From positions 1-64,000 of the forward strand of contig DKPS01000181.1 in the NCBI GenBank assembly GCA_002471345.1: a stretch of DNA of 64,000 nt, given 5' to 3'. Positions 8,002 to 16,632 of this stretch are shown one piece after another; the stretch's first letter is position 1; every line of letters starts with the position of its first letter. This stretch comes from Saprospiraceae bacterium UBA7328. Lineage in GTDB: Bacteria > Bacteroidota > Bacteroidia > Chitinophagales > Saprospiraceae. The notes under the pieces were generated by a model. It saw nothing but the letters and a program-made list of their open reading frames with translations, did not search any database and was not told the DNA's origin. Position numbers and translations under genes: made by a program.

Positions 8002-9306
8002 TTAAGAATTTACAAAAGATCTTACCCAATCCATAGTAACAGATTTCGGTCTTTCAATCGGGAATCCTAAAGCTCTAGTCCAGCACATACTTGCCATCAC
8101 TCCTAACGCTCTTGACACACCAAATAGCACGGTATAATAGCTATACTCTTTGAGACCATAATGAGTCAAAATGGCACCTGAGTGGGCATCTACATTTGGC
8201 CATGGATTTTTGACCTTACCCAATCCTTGTAAAATTGGAGGTACTACTTCAAATAGCTTCCAAACAATTTTCACAATATTAGAATCTTTAATATAATCCT
8301 CTGCAAATACCCTTTGAGCTGTAAATCTTGGGTCAGGCTGCCTTAATACAGCGTGTCCATATCCCGGAATAACCTTTCCTCTACTTAGTGTTAGCTTTAC
8401 ATAATTCGCCACTTGATCATTAGAAGGATTATCTGTTCCCAATTCTTCAATCATTCCCAAGATAAACTTTAACACTTCTTGATTAGCTAGACCATGGAGC
8501 GGTCCTGCTAAGGCATTCATTCCAGATGCAAAAGATAAAAAAGGGTCACTCAGCGTTGAATTCACGAGGTGCGCAGTATGAGCTGATGCATTACCACCTT
8601 CATGGTCTGCATGAATAGTAAGATAAAGTCGCATCAGACTTCTGAAATCCGGTTCATCAAAACCCAATTGATGTGCATAATTTGCTGCCCAATCCAATCT
8701 GTTGTCCGGCCCAATAGCATCATTTTTATGATATATTTTTCTATAGATGTGCGCTGCCACTCTCGGAAGTTTGGCAATAAGGTTCATAGCATCCTCATAA
8801 GTAGCATCCCAATACTCCGATTTTTTAAATCCTTCTGAATATCTTTTTGCAAACACACTTTCAGAATGCATACTTACAATGGCAGCTGATAACTGAGCCA
8901 TGGGATGCAAATCATTGGGCAAAGAATCTATCAATTTCGTAGTATGATCTGGCACCTCTCCTCTCCTTTCCCATTCATCTGTAAGCCATTTCACCTCTTC
9001 ATCAGTAGGCATTTCTCCTGTCAGCATTAACCAAAAAAGACCTTCAGGTAGTGGCTGTTTACAGTTATATCTGGAAGGTAGTTTTTCTTGAAGTTGTGGT
9101 ATTGAAAATCCTCTGAATTTAATTCCTTCGTGTGCATCAAGGTTTGAAGTTTCCCAAATCATGCTTTTTACGCCCCTCATTCCTCCAAAAATCTGACTTA
9201 GTTTAACCTCATCAGCCTTTTTATCTCCGTGTTCTTTCAGAATGGATCTATATTCCTTAAACAACTCTGTTGCTTTTTCCTCAAACTTCTTTTTCAGTGG
9301 ATCCAT
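8002..9306 (-). CDS. gltA: Citrate synthase, eukaryotic-like type I form
   Basis: 434 residues. It condenses oxaloacetate and acetyl-CoA at the entry of the TCA cycle. Catalytic His is in HADHEGGNASAHTAHL, the second His in PGYGHAVLRQPDPRF, and Asp in NPWPNVDAHSG. The stretch NPWPNVDAHSGAILTHYG with YYTVLFGVSRALGV and RALGFPIERPKS is very close to mitochondrial citrate synthases and unlike the E. coli hexameric type, which carries an N-terminal NADH-binding region. Long N-terminal helical extension (residues 1-40). First gene of the gltA-gcvH-vanZ-tonB run. Confidence 0.95.
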   Translation of the reverse strand: MDPLKKKFEEKATELFKEYRSILKEHGDKKADEVKLSQIFGGMRGVKSMIWETSNLDAHEGIKFRGFSIPQLQEKLPSRYNCKQPLPEGLFWLMLTGEMPTDEEVKWLTDEWERRGEVPDHTTKLIDSLPNDLHPMAQLSAAIVSMHSESVFAKRYSEGFKKSEYWDATYEDAMNLIAKLPRVAAHIYRKIYHKNDAIGPDNRLDWAANYAHQLGFDEPDFRSLMRLYLTIHADHEGGNASAHTAHLVNSTLSDPFLSFASGMNALAGPLHGLANQEVLKFILGMIEELGTDNPSNDQVANYVKLTLSRGKVIPGYGHAVLRQPDPRFTAQRVFAEDYIKDSNIVKIVWKLFEVVPPILQGLGKVKNPWPNVDAHSGAILTHYGLKEYSYYTVLFGVSRALGVMASMCWTRALGFPIERPKSVTMDWVRSFVNS

Positions 9307-9466
9307 TAGGTATGAAATTTATGCTGCAAAGATGATAAAAACTATAAAATAATCTTCGCTAAATCAACTTTTCTTGGATATAACATATTTATCCAAAAAT
9401 TGATCAATGATTTTTTGGAATTGAATTAAATCTCTAAAACAAATAAAGGTAAAAGAAGGATGAAAT

Positions 9467-10708
9467 CTATTCTCCTAAATCTAAGATTTTTATTTCTACT
9501 CTTTGATTCTTTTGGCGAGCTTTCATATCATATTTATCATCTTCTACAATAGGTTTAGACTTACCGTATCCTTTATACTTTATACGATATTCTGGGATCC
9601 CCTGATCTACGAGATAGTCTGCTACTGCTTTCGCTCTTTCTTTTGAAAGCCTCATACAAAAGTCCTTTGGTGGGACTGTGTTCGTATGACCTCCTATCTC
9701 AACCACTACATCATCATTAGAATCCAAAAAATTATAAACCGTATTAAGCTCTTTAAAAGACTCTTCCTTTATTTCAGATTTATCCATATTAAAATATAGA
9801 TTCTCAATAGTTATAATCTGACCTTTTGAAATTTCTTTAAACCCTAATCCTGAGACTTTCTTAGGCTTTTTAGGTTGATTGGTATTATTGTAGTCTATGG
9901 AGGTCGGGCTAGATTGCCCTAAGACAACATTATTTTGTTTAGGTTTTGGTTGTGAAGTTCGATTAGTCTTGGGAGTAGATTTTTTTATCTCCGGCTTCGT
10001 TTCTACCACATATAAGTCATTACATGGTATTTCTTTTATCGAAGAAATATTGTCAACTAGAATATGTCCATTATAAGCAAATAGAACAGGCACCTCATAA
10101 AAAGCCTCCAAAGTGATATAATTATAATCTCTTGTTGGTTCCAGTTTAAAAGTATTCTTCTCCCATTTTGTATTTCCAACAGGTCTTGATTCAGCTAATT
10201 TCTCCTGCCTTCCACATACACCTGTACCTGCCCAAATTCGTAATACTGCAGGTTCTGTATAATTAACTAATTGATTCGATTGATATTTATCTCTAAGTTC
10301 CTTAGAACCACTTATATACCTTTCTGACTGAACTAGGAAAAGGCTCACTTCATAACATGATCCAGCATAAAGAGTAGATGGTAACCTTTGTGAAACAGAC
10401 TCCCATGAATCATTATCTCTTACCACAAGTCCTAAATAAGTATCACCGTCGTGTGCTTCTTTGGTGACCTGCCAATACGAATTCTTATCATAAAGCTGAC
10501 TTGGGACAGGATGTATATCAGGGGGTGACTCTGCAGGAAATTGAAGCGATCCACAATCATACCACCCTCTTATTCCTGGATCCAATGTAGAAACACCTTG
10601 ATGTGGAACCTCCTCAAAGGATGGATTGCTCAATATAATTTCATCGCCTTGTCCAAATGACAAAGTATAAATCAGAATAGCAATTACGATATTTAATAGT
10701 TTACTCAT
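9467..10708 (-). CDS. OmpA-family cell-envelope protein
   Basis: 413 residues with a signal peptide (about 1-19, ending SFGQ). Residues about 25-230 form an unassigned, beta-rich extracellular-type region beginning ILSNPSFEEVPHQG, resembling Bacteroidota jelly-roll modules that start LxNPSFE. A Lys/Pro/Asn-rich linker (about 235-290) leads to a C-terminal OmpA domain (about 300-410) with FNMDKSEI, GGHTNTVPP and the NQRVEIKI ending, which binds peptidoglycan. Predicted periplasmic or outer-membrane tether. The gene is 95 bases from the ferredoxin gene and probably separate from that operon. Confidence 0.85.
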   Translation of the reverse strand: MSKLLNIVIAILIYTLSFGQGDEIILSNPSFEEVPHQGVSTLDPGIRGWYDCGSLQFPAESPPDIHPVPSQLYDKNSYWQVTKEAHDGDTYLGLVVRDNDSWESVSQRLPSTLYAGSCYEVSLFLVQSERYISGSKELRDKYQSNQLVNYTEPAVLRIWAGTGVCGRQEKLAESRPVGNTKWEKNTFKLEPTRDYNYITLEAFYEVPVLFAYNGHILVDNISSIKEIPCNDLYVVETKPEIKKSTPKTNRTSQPKPKQNNVVLGQSSPTSIDYNNTNQPKKPKKVSGLGFKEISKGQIITIENLYFNMDKSEIKEESFKELNTVYNFLDSNDDVVVEIGGHTNTVPPKDFCMRLSKERAKAVADYLVDQGIPEYRIKYKGYGKSKPIVEDDKYDMKARQKNQRVEIKILDLGE

Positions 10709-10802
10709 GTATCCTGCTCAAGCATACAACTTTCATAACGCTATTTTAATTCAAAAAAATGTGTTAAAACAAAATTTACATGCAAAATTTTGTCAAAGGT
10801 GA

Positions 10803-11129
10803 TTATTCACTTTGGGGAGCAAGTTCCACTTTTAATCCTTCTAAGGATTCTCGCATTTTTATTTGGCACCCCAGACGGCTATTGTCTTCCACAAAAAAAG
10901 CTTGATCTAACATATCTTCTTCGTCCTCTGTTGCCTCGTTAAGTTCATGTTCACTTTGCACGTAGACATGACATGAAGCGCAAAGTGCCATTCCTCCACA
11001 GGTGCCTTCTACTGGAAGTTCGTATGATTTACAAACCTCCATTAAGTTCATACTCATGTCAGTTGGTGCTTCGAGACTATGTTCTTTTCCTTCTCTGTCT
11101 AAAACTGTAAGGTTTATGATATTATCCAT
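10803..11129 (-). CDS. 2Fe-2S ferredoxin, adrenodoxin type
   Basis: 108 residues. Cluster ligands are C44, C50, C53 and C88 (C-x5-C-x2-C ... C), the pattern of adrenodoxin/Isc-type ferredoxins. The acidic stretch ELNEATEDEEDMLD is typical of partner-binding surfaces in this group. Last gene in the row that begins with sulfite reductase; it lies 60 bases after the flavoprotein gene. An electron-carrier role between that reductase and the siroheme enzyme is inferred from context. Confidence 0.92.
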   Translation of the reverse strand: MDNIINLTVLDREGKEHSLEAPTDMSMNLMEVCKSYELPVEGTCGGMALCASCHVYVQSEHELNEATEDEEDMLDQAFFVEDNSRLGCQIKMRESLEGLKVELAPQSE

Positions 11130-11189
11130 TAATAATCTTAATGTAAATAATGTGAAATCGGTTCACTTTGACTTCTATTTTGAAAAAGA

Positions 11190-12200
11190 TTATCCTTCAA
11201 ACCCATTCACTCCAGAAACAGTGGTGTACTTAAAACTTAGTTTTTGATCTGGATAAATATATTTGAAAGCACTTTGAACCATCATAGTGGCTTCGTGAAA
11301 ACCACATAAAATCAACTTCAACTTTCCTTCATAGTTATTTATATCTCCAATAGCATAAATACCTGGCACATTTGTACTATAATCCAATGTATTTACGTCT
11401 ATAGCATTTTTGGTGATATTCAATCCCCAATCAGCAATAGGTCCCAATTTGGGTGTCAAACCGAAAAGTGGAATAAAGTTGTCAATCTCCATTGCAAACT
11501 CGCCCCTTTCCTTTTGTTTTATCACCACTTCTTTAAGGACTCCATTCCCTTTTACACCTATGGCTTGAGCCTCCGTGATAAGGTTTACTTTTTTAGAATC
11601 AGCAAGGTTTACCACCTTTTCTATTGAATCTAGAGCTCCTCTAAAAGAAGTTCTTCTATGAATTAGAGTAATCTCTTTGGCAATTTCTGCCAATTCAATT
11701 GTCCAGTCTAGAGCACTATCTCCACCACCTGCAATCAGAAGTTTCTTATCCCTAAATTTTTCTGGATCCTTTACCATATAGTCAACTCCCTTATCCTCAA
11801 ACTGATCCAATCCTTCAATAGGTGGCTTTCGAGGTTCGAAACAACCTAGTCCCCCAGCTATGGCGATCACAGGTGCTTCTATCTGAGTCCCTCTGTGTGT
11901 AGTAAGTCGATATGTTTTTTCATCAACTTTTTCTATTGTCTCTGCTCTCTCACCTAAGGTAAATCCAGGTTTGAAAGGAGCTATCTGTTCCATTAAATTA
12001 TCTACTAATTCTCCAGCAAGCACGCTTGGATATCCTGGAATATCATATATAGGCTTCTTTGGGTAAATCTCCGTGAGCTGTCCACCTGGACTAGGTAGTA
12101 CATCTACAAGATGGCATTTCAATTTGAGTAAGCCAGCTTCGAAAACTGTAAATAGCCCACAAGGCCCCGCACCTATTATTAAAATATCAGTCTTAATCAT
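11190..12200 (-). CDS. Thioredoxin-reductase-like ferredoxin-NAD(P)H reductase
   Basis: 336-residue FAD/NAD(P) flavoprotein. The FAD-binding motif is at the N-terminus (IIGAGPCGLFTVFEAGLL), and a second nucleotide motif AGGGDSALDW is near residue 157. The thioredoxin-reductase redox CxxC is absent, which distinguishes it as the TrxR-like ferredoxin reductase type. The C-terminal motif YAIGDINNYEGKLKLI is typical. It would oxidise NAD(P)H and pass electrons to ferredoxin. Placed 66 bases after cysH and 60 before the ferredoxin gene: a probable electron-supply pair for the sulfite reductase. Confidence 0.9.
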   Translation of the reverse strand: MIKTDILIIGAGPCGLFTVFEAGLLKLKCHLVDVLPSPGGQLTEIYPKKPIYDIPGYPSVLAGELVDNLMEQIAPFKPGFTLGERAETIEKVDEKTYRLTTHRGTQIEAPVIAIAGGLGCFEPRKPPIEGLDQFEDKGVDYMVKDPEKFRDKKLLIAGGGDSALDWTIELAEIAKEITLIHRRTSFRGALDSIEKVVNLADSKKVNLITEAQAIGVKGNGVLKEVVIKQKERGEFAMEIDNFIPLFGLTPKLGPIADWGLNITKNAIDVNTLDYSTNVPGIYAIGDINNYEGKLKLILCGFHEATMMVQSAFKYIYPDQKLSFKYTTVSGVNGFEG

Positions 12201-12266
12201 TTTGCAAAAATATTTCTTATTAACTTCTAATGTCTCTAAATAGATTTTGAATTAATAAAAGTTTAA

Positions 12267-12923
12267 TTACGTAGTGTGTAGACCACATTCAGTTTTATTG
12301 TTTCCTGCCCATCGGCCTTCTCTTCCTTTACCTTTTGTAGTACAATGAGTACACCCTACAGATTCATACCCATCTTCAATCATTGGGTGTGGCGGAATAT
12401 TATTATCCACTAAAAAATGACTGAACCCCTCTGCTGTTGTATCTATATTAGGATGCATTTTGATAAGAGGGCCTCTCATTTCAAATATTTCCAAATTTTC
12501 TCTAAAAGGATTTGAATTCATAAGAAGGCCAGAAACCCAAATTTTTTTATCTGTTTTGAAGGCTTCAAAAGGTTTCACTTTATTTAAATGGCAACATTTA
12601 TCAACATCCAATTTCCACAATTCTGATTCACTTGAATAGGAATTGTCTTCTACAGATGGAAGGACATTGGTAATATTCAAACCCAATGTATCCGTCAAGG
12701 TGTTTTTGTATGCTATCGTTTTGTCAAAACAAAAAGTAGTATCTATAAAATGAATCGGATGGCCTGGAGCCACCTTGCTTACCATACCCATAAGAATACC
12801 AGACGTAGTCCCAAATGATGATGTAACTAAGATATCATCATGATCGAAGTGGGAGAATACACTCTTCAATCTATCCATAGGGGTTAGAAACTTATAAATT
12901 CTATTGAGCTCCTTAATATTCAT
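12267..12923 (-). CDS. cysH: Phosphoadenylyl/adenylyl-sulfate reductase (assimilatory, Fe-S type)
   Basis: 218 residues. The nucleotide-binding SSFGTTSG motif lies near residue 35. A CC pair (DKCCHLNKVKPF) and a later CTHC pair (VGCTHCTTKGKGREGRW) form the CC...CxxC signature of 4Fe-4S APS-type reductases, and the protein ends in ECGLHTT, carrying the catalytic Cys. Reduces APS (or PAPS) to sulfite. No thioredoxin domain. It begins 8 bases after the precorrin-2 dehydrogenase gene and feeds sulfite to the reductase encoded upstream in the same operon. Confidence 0.93.
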   Translation of the reverse strand: MNIKELNRIYKFLTPMDRLKSVFSHFDHDDILVTSSFGTTSGILMGMVSKVAPGHPIHFIDTTFCFDKTIAYKNTLTDTLGLNITNVLPSVEDNSYSSESELWKLDVDKCCHLNKVKPFEAFKTDKKIWVSGLLMNSNPFRENLEIFEMRGPLIKMHPNIDTTAEGFSHFLVDNNIPPHPMIEDGYESVGCTHCTTKGKGREGRWAGNNKTECGLHTT

Positions 12924-12931
12924 ATTCTCTA

Positions 12932-13525
12932 TCAGTTTACTAGAGTACTAGTGATTCTATTCAATTCCTTTACCTTATACTCAAATCCGCCTTTGAGTCT
13001 ATCTCTTATGACCTTCAAATTTCTCAGCAGATCATCCGTATCATGAGGAAGAATCTCCTCCAAAACCTGTCTAAATCTCTTGGCAAATGTGGGTGACTTG
13101 CCATTTGTAGAAATAGCTACTTTGAGTGATCCTCTAGTTACTATAGAACCCATATAGAAGTCGCAGAGATCTGGAGTATCCGCCACATTCACCAATTTTC
13201 CATGATATTTAGCCGAGGTATATACTTGATGATTTACTTCGGGCAAATTAGTCGCTGCGATTATCAGATCATGACCTATAATGTCACTGGATTGAAACTT
13301 TCTGCTTACTAATTCTATTCTTCCCAGGTCATTCTTGTGTCTTTCTATAAGATTTAATAATTCTTCTTTTTGCCAAGGTGCAATTATTGTAATGTGGGCA
13401 TCAGGGCTGCTTTTTAGGATAAACTGCATTTTTTCTAAGCCCACCTCACCAGCTCCTACAATGAGCATATGGATTTTATTCAATTTAAAAAATGCAGGAT
13501 AAAGTGTATTTACAGATGTATCCAT
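12932..13525 (-). CDS. Precorrin-2 dehydrogenase / sirohydrochlorin ferrochelatase (CysG N-terminal or Met8p-like)
   Basis: 197 residues. The NAD-binding motif is VGAGEVGLEKMQFIL near residue 22, and the family signature follows: VNVADTPDLCDFYMGSIVTRGSLKVAISTNGKSPTFAKRFR is present in pieces between about 110 and 155. It oxidises precorrin-2 and inserts iron, finishing siroheme. In E. coli this activity is fused to the methyltransferase in CysG; here the two are separate neighbouring genes that overlap by 16 bases (13510-13525), which suggests translational coupling. Siroheme is the cofactor of the reductase encoded upstream. Confidence 0.93.
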   Translation of the reverse strand: MDTSVNTLYPAFFKLNKIHMLIVGAGEVGLEKMQFILKSSPDAHITIIAPWQKEELLNLIERHKNDLGRIELVSRKFQSSDIIGHDLIIAATNLPEVNHQVYTSAKYHGKLVNVADTPDLCDFYMGSIVTRGSLKVAISTNGKSPTFAKRFRQVLEEILPHDTDDLLRNLKVIRDRLKGGFEYKVKELNRITSTLVN

Positions 13526-14268
13526 GACTTCTTGAATTCAGATATGACATAATCAGGATGCAAGGCCACAACTTCTCCGATGACTATAATTCCTGGAGTG
13601 CCTATTTTTTCGTCTTGTGCTTTCTGTAAAATATTTTGTGCATCAGAAATCACTACTTTTTCATTTTTCATACTTCCATTTTGTATGATCATCATTGGTA
13701 TATCCTTCTTTCCTTGAGCTACCAACAAATCAATTATCTGAGGTAATTTCTTGATAGCCATCAAAATAACTAATGTAGCGGTAGACTGAACAGCTAGAAG
13801 TACATCTTCTGACAATTGATCATAAGAAGTGGTGCCGGTCATTACCCAAAAACTTTCGGCAATTCCTCGTCTGGTTAATGGAACATTCTGAATAGATGAA
13901 AGAGAAGTTGAAGAAGTCAAACCAGGAATAATTTCTACTTCTATTCCAAAATTCTCTAAATATTCTTTCTCTTCATGGCCTCTTCCAAAAATGAAGGGGT
14001 CGCCTCCTTTAAGTCTTACTATGTTTTTATGAGTTAGAGCGGATTGTACAATTTTTAAGTTTATCTCTTCTTGAGTGAAACTATGGGCTCCCGACCTTTT
14101 ACCCACGTAGATCAATTCAGAATTGCTTTTTGCCTCTGATAACAATTCTTGATTCACTAGTGCATCAAAGAGTATAACATCTGCATTTTGTACAGCTTTT
14201 AATCCTTTTACAGTAATTAATTCTATGTCTCCTGGACCAGCTCCTACTAATTTTACTTTCCCCTTCAT
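13510..14268 (-). CDS. cobA: Uroporphyrinogen-III C-methyltransferase
   Basis: 252 residues. N-terminal VKLVGAGPGDIELITVKGLKA is the SAM-binding P-loop-like motif of the tetrapyrrole methylase family, and VRLKGGDPFIFGRGHEE is the diagnostic second motif. It methylates uroporphyrinogen III twice to give precorrin-2, the first step toward siroheme. Starts 3 bases after the reductase stop and overlaps the next gene by 16 bases. The full set of siroheme enzymes is thus beside the siroheme-dependent reductase. Confidence 0.95.
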   Translation of the reverse strand: MKGKVKLVGAGPGDIELITVKGLKAVQNADVILFDALVNQELLSEAKSNSELIYVGKRSGAHSFTQEEINLKIVQSALTHKNIVRLKGGDPFIFGRGHEEKEYLENFGIEVEIIPGLTSSTSLSSIQNVPLTRRGIAESFWVMTGTTSYDQLSEDVLLAVQSTATLVILMAIKKLPQIIDLLVAQGKKDIPMMIIQNGSMKNEKVVISDAQNILQKAQDEKIGTPGIIVIGEVVALHPDYVISEFKKSWIHL

Positions 14269-14271
14269 CTT

Positions 14272-16407
14272 TTATGCTTTGTAGTAGCTGTCCACTACTT
14301 TTTTATCAATGCCATTCTCTTTTAAAGAGCTTTCTCGAAAAGCTATACAGTTTGCCAAAAATTCTTCTGCAATCGTTAAATATTCCTTTACAAATTCCTG
14401 GGTAGGTTTTTGAGCATTGTATTGAAGAACATAGGCCTCAAAATCGCCATTGAAAGCAATGCGTCCTTCCTTTACAAAATGTTCACTGAAATCACTTATT
14501 ATTTTCTTATGTGTATTACATCTCACATCATCGGATAATAAGAGTGCCTTAGCACTAATAACCATGGTGGAATAAGCGAAATATGCAGCGTCACCAAAAT
14601 CACCACTCAGGTATCTCTCCTTTCCTAAAATCAATCTGTCTTTGGCATCATTAACTATTGTACCTACTACATCTAGAATTACTCCTGCACATTCCCCGAC
14701 GCCTATTTCTTGTTTGTAATGATGATCCTGTCCCCAATCCATTAAAAACTCTTCAGGCAATCCCTCAACTTCAGCAAATTGTTTCAATAATTCATAGAAA
14801 TATCTTTTTCCTTTTTCGTAGTAGTACGTATTATAATAAGTGTTTTCGTCAGCATTAGATTCGAAATCTTCTAGAATTGTTCTCACAGAATCAGGAATCT
14901 TCTTAGTAGGGATTTTAATAACTTTTTCACCTATATACCCTTTCCCTTCTGGATCAATACCTCCTCCTAAAACAACTTGCATAGCTGGAATTACCAAGCC
15001 TCCTTTTTTGATTGAGCTTCCACTGAATCCAATATTAGCCGCCATATGCTGACCACAGGCATTCATACATCCACTTATTTTTATTTTGATATGATTGTCT
15101 TCTAAGAGGTGAGGAAAATCTTCTTCTAGCATATTTTCCAAAATTTTTGCCAACCCTGTGCTATTAGTCACTCCAAGGTTACAAGTATCAGTACCTGGAC
15201 ATGCTGTAATATCCGCTATAGAATCATATCCAGGATCAGCAAAACCTAACTCGTCTAAAACCGTAAAAAGTTCTGGAAGGTGAGCTTTATGTATAAACTT
15301 CAAAAGAGCATTTTGGCTCATAGTAAGTCGAATATCGTCAGCAGCGTATTTCTGAACTACCTTTGCTAATTGCCTTGCTCTATCTGAACTTATATCTCCT
15401 AATTGCACTTTAAGGTAGACTCCGTAAAACCCTTTTTGTTTTTGCTCAAATACATTAGTTTTCAGCCAAAATCTATATTTATCCTCATTCTTAACTTCTT
15501 TTATTCTCGCGTTGAAAAAAGAAACTGGTTCTGAGCTAGGTTTTACAGTAAAATCTATTGGATGCCTCCTGTGAGGGAGAGCTTTCATCTCGTTAGTGAT
15601 GAGAGTCATTAAAGTCTCTAAACCTAATGATTTTAATAAAAATTTCATTCTCGCCTTCTGCCTCTTTTCTCTTTCTCCATGTCTATCAAACACTCTAAGC
15701 CCTGCTTCCATAAAAGGAATAATTTCATCTTCTGCTAGAAACTCGAAAGCAGTTTGAGCCACCATTCCTACAGCTCCAAGACCACCACCTATCACAACTT
15801 TAAATCCTCGCCGTTCCTCTCCATTCACTTTATTGATTCTTGGTATAAATCCAAAATCATGGAAGTAAGTTGCCGCACTGTCTTTCTCAGATGACGAGAA
15901 AGCTGGTTTGATCTTTCTACCCATTTCCTGGCATATAGCATTTCTCATGAAGTAATGAGCTGCAGCGTGGGCATGTACTGTAACATCAAATGGCTCATCA
16001 GGATCTATACCTGCTTTTTCTGATGCAGTAATATTTCTTACTGTATTACCACAAGCTTCTCTTGCAGTAATAGATTTTTCTGCTAGAGCTGTCCAAACTT
16101 TAGGAGAGTCCTTAAGTTTAACATAATGAAGCTGAATGTCTTGTCTCGTTGTGATATGTAGATTACTACTAGCAAATTCGTCGGAGACATCGGCAATTCT
16201 AATCAGTTGATCTGCGGTAAGGTGTCCGAAAGGAAGTTTAATTCTAAACATTTGTACGCCGAGCTGCCTTTGGCCATATACCCCTCGAGTAAGTCGGTAT
16301 AGTTTAAATCTTTCCTCATCCATTTCTCCTTTTTCGAACTTCTGAATGTTAGATTCTAACTCTTCTATATCTTTTAAGTCAGCAGAGGCAATTGATATTT
16401 TATTCAT
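14272..16407 (-). CDS. Siroheme sulfite/nitrite reductase with C-terminal HEPN-like domain
   Basis: 711 residues; standalone ferredoxin-type reductases are nearer 550-580. Two half-repeats (about 35-270 and 290-510) follow the sulfite/nitrite reductase fold. Siroheme/4Fe-4S ligands are C403 and C409 (ACPGTDTC) and C447 and C451 (GCMNAC). Residues about 575-711 form an extra helical domain resembling HEPN, with GDFGDAAYFAYSTMVISAKALLL. The enzyme carries out six-electron reduction of sulfite to sulfide (or nitrite to ammonia). The neighbouring cysH and the cysteine-rich leader favour sulfite. First protein-coding gene after the tandem attenuator. Confidence 0.92.
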   Translation of the reverse strand: MNKISIASADLKDIEELESNIQKFEKGEMDEERFKLYRLTRGVYGQRQLGVQMFRIKLPFGHLTADQLIRIADVSDEFASSNLHITTRQDIQLHYVKLKDSPKVWTALAEKSITAREACGNTVRNITASEKAGIDPDEPFDVTVHAHAAAHYFMRNAICQEMGRKIKPAFSSSEKDSAATYFHDFGFIPRINKVNGEERRGFKVVIGGGLGAVGMVAQTAFEFLAEDEIIPFMEAGLRVFDRHGEREKRQKARMKFLLKSLGLETLMTLITNEMKALPHRRHPIDFTVKPSSEPVSFFNARIKEVKNEDKYRFWLKTNVFEQKQKGFYGVYLKVQLGDISSDRARQLAKVVQKYAADDIRLTMSQNALLKFIHKAHLPELFTVLDELGFADPGYDSIADITACPGTDTCNLGVTNSTGLAKILENMLEEDFPHLLEDNHIKIKISGCMNACGQHMAANIGFSGSSIKKGGLVIPAMQVVLGGGIDPEGKGYIGEKVIKIPTKKIPDSVRTILEDFESNADENTYYNTYYYEKGKRYFYELLKQFAEVEGLPEEFLMDWGQDHHYKQEIGVGECAGVILDVVGTIVNDAKDRLILGKERYLSGDFGDAAYFAYSTMVISAKALLLSDDVRCNTHKKIISDFSEHFVKEGRIAFNGDFEAYVLQYNAQKPTQEFVKEYLTIAEEFLANCIAFRESSLKENGIDKKVVDSYYKA

Positions 16408-16424
16408 GATGGCGTATCTTTTTT

Positions 16425-16461
16425 AAATAAAAAAACCCTTCAAAAAACTAATCCTGAAGGG
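16425..16461 (-). terminator. Attenuator terminator 2, before the sulfite reductase gene
   Basis: On the minus strand CCCTTCA (16461-16455) pairs perfectly with TGAAGGG (16442-16436), 12-base loop, followed by TTTTTTTATTT (16435-16425). It sits 18 bases before the reductase ATG, so termination here would silence the operon. Confidence 0.85.
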
Positions 16462-16525
16462 CATATATAAAATTTATCTCTTTTTGTAAATATTATGTAA
16501 TGCATGTCAGAACCGTATTTCTACA
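16450..16525 (-). promoter_or_regulatory. Predicted antiterminator elements of attenuator 2
   Basis: Within the end of leader ORF 2, GGTTCTGA (minus strand, 16514-16507) can pair with TCAGGATT (16457-16450), 8 pairs including three G-U, which would occupy the ascending arm of terminator 2. The same segment can instead form a local hairpin with TGTAGAA just after the Cys run (one bulged G). Mutually exclusive pairings are the hallmark of ribosome-mediated attenuation. Hand pairing only. Confidence 0.45.
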
Positions 16526-16597
16526 GCAGCAACAAAAAGAGCAACAACTTGCTTTCTGTCTAACTTGCATCTGATTTATCATTTCTAAATATTTCAT
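16493..16597 (-). CDS. Cysteine-rich leader peptide 2
   Basis: 34-residue ORF, ATG at 16597-16595, TAA at 16495-16493. It opens MKYLEMINQM and contains ASCCSFCCCCRN, so six of eight consecutive codons (16523-16546) are Cys, plus one later Cys. The ATG follows directly on the T-run of terminator 1, so it is transcribed only if the first terminator is read through. It precedes terminator 2. Proposed role: a sensor of charged tRNA-Cys for the sulfite-reduction operon. Internal Met codons at 16582 and 16570 are alternative starts that keep the Cys run. Confidence 0.75.
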   Translation of the reverse strand: MKYLEMINQMQVRQKASCCSFCCCCRNTVLTCIT

Positions 16598-16632
16598 AAA
16601 TAAAAAACCTCTCCAGAAATCATCCAGAAAGG
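16598..16632 (-). terminator. Attenuator terminator 1, between the two leader ORFs
   Basis: On the minus strand CCTTTCTGG (16632-16624) pairs with CTGGAGAGG (16616-16608) over nine positions including three G-U, 7-base loop, followed by TTTTTTATTT (16607-16598). Leader ORF 2 starts at the next base. Confidence 0.8.
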
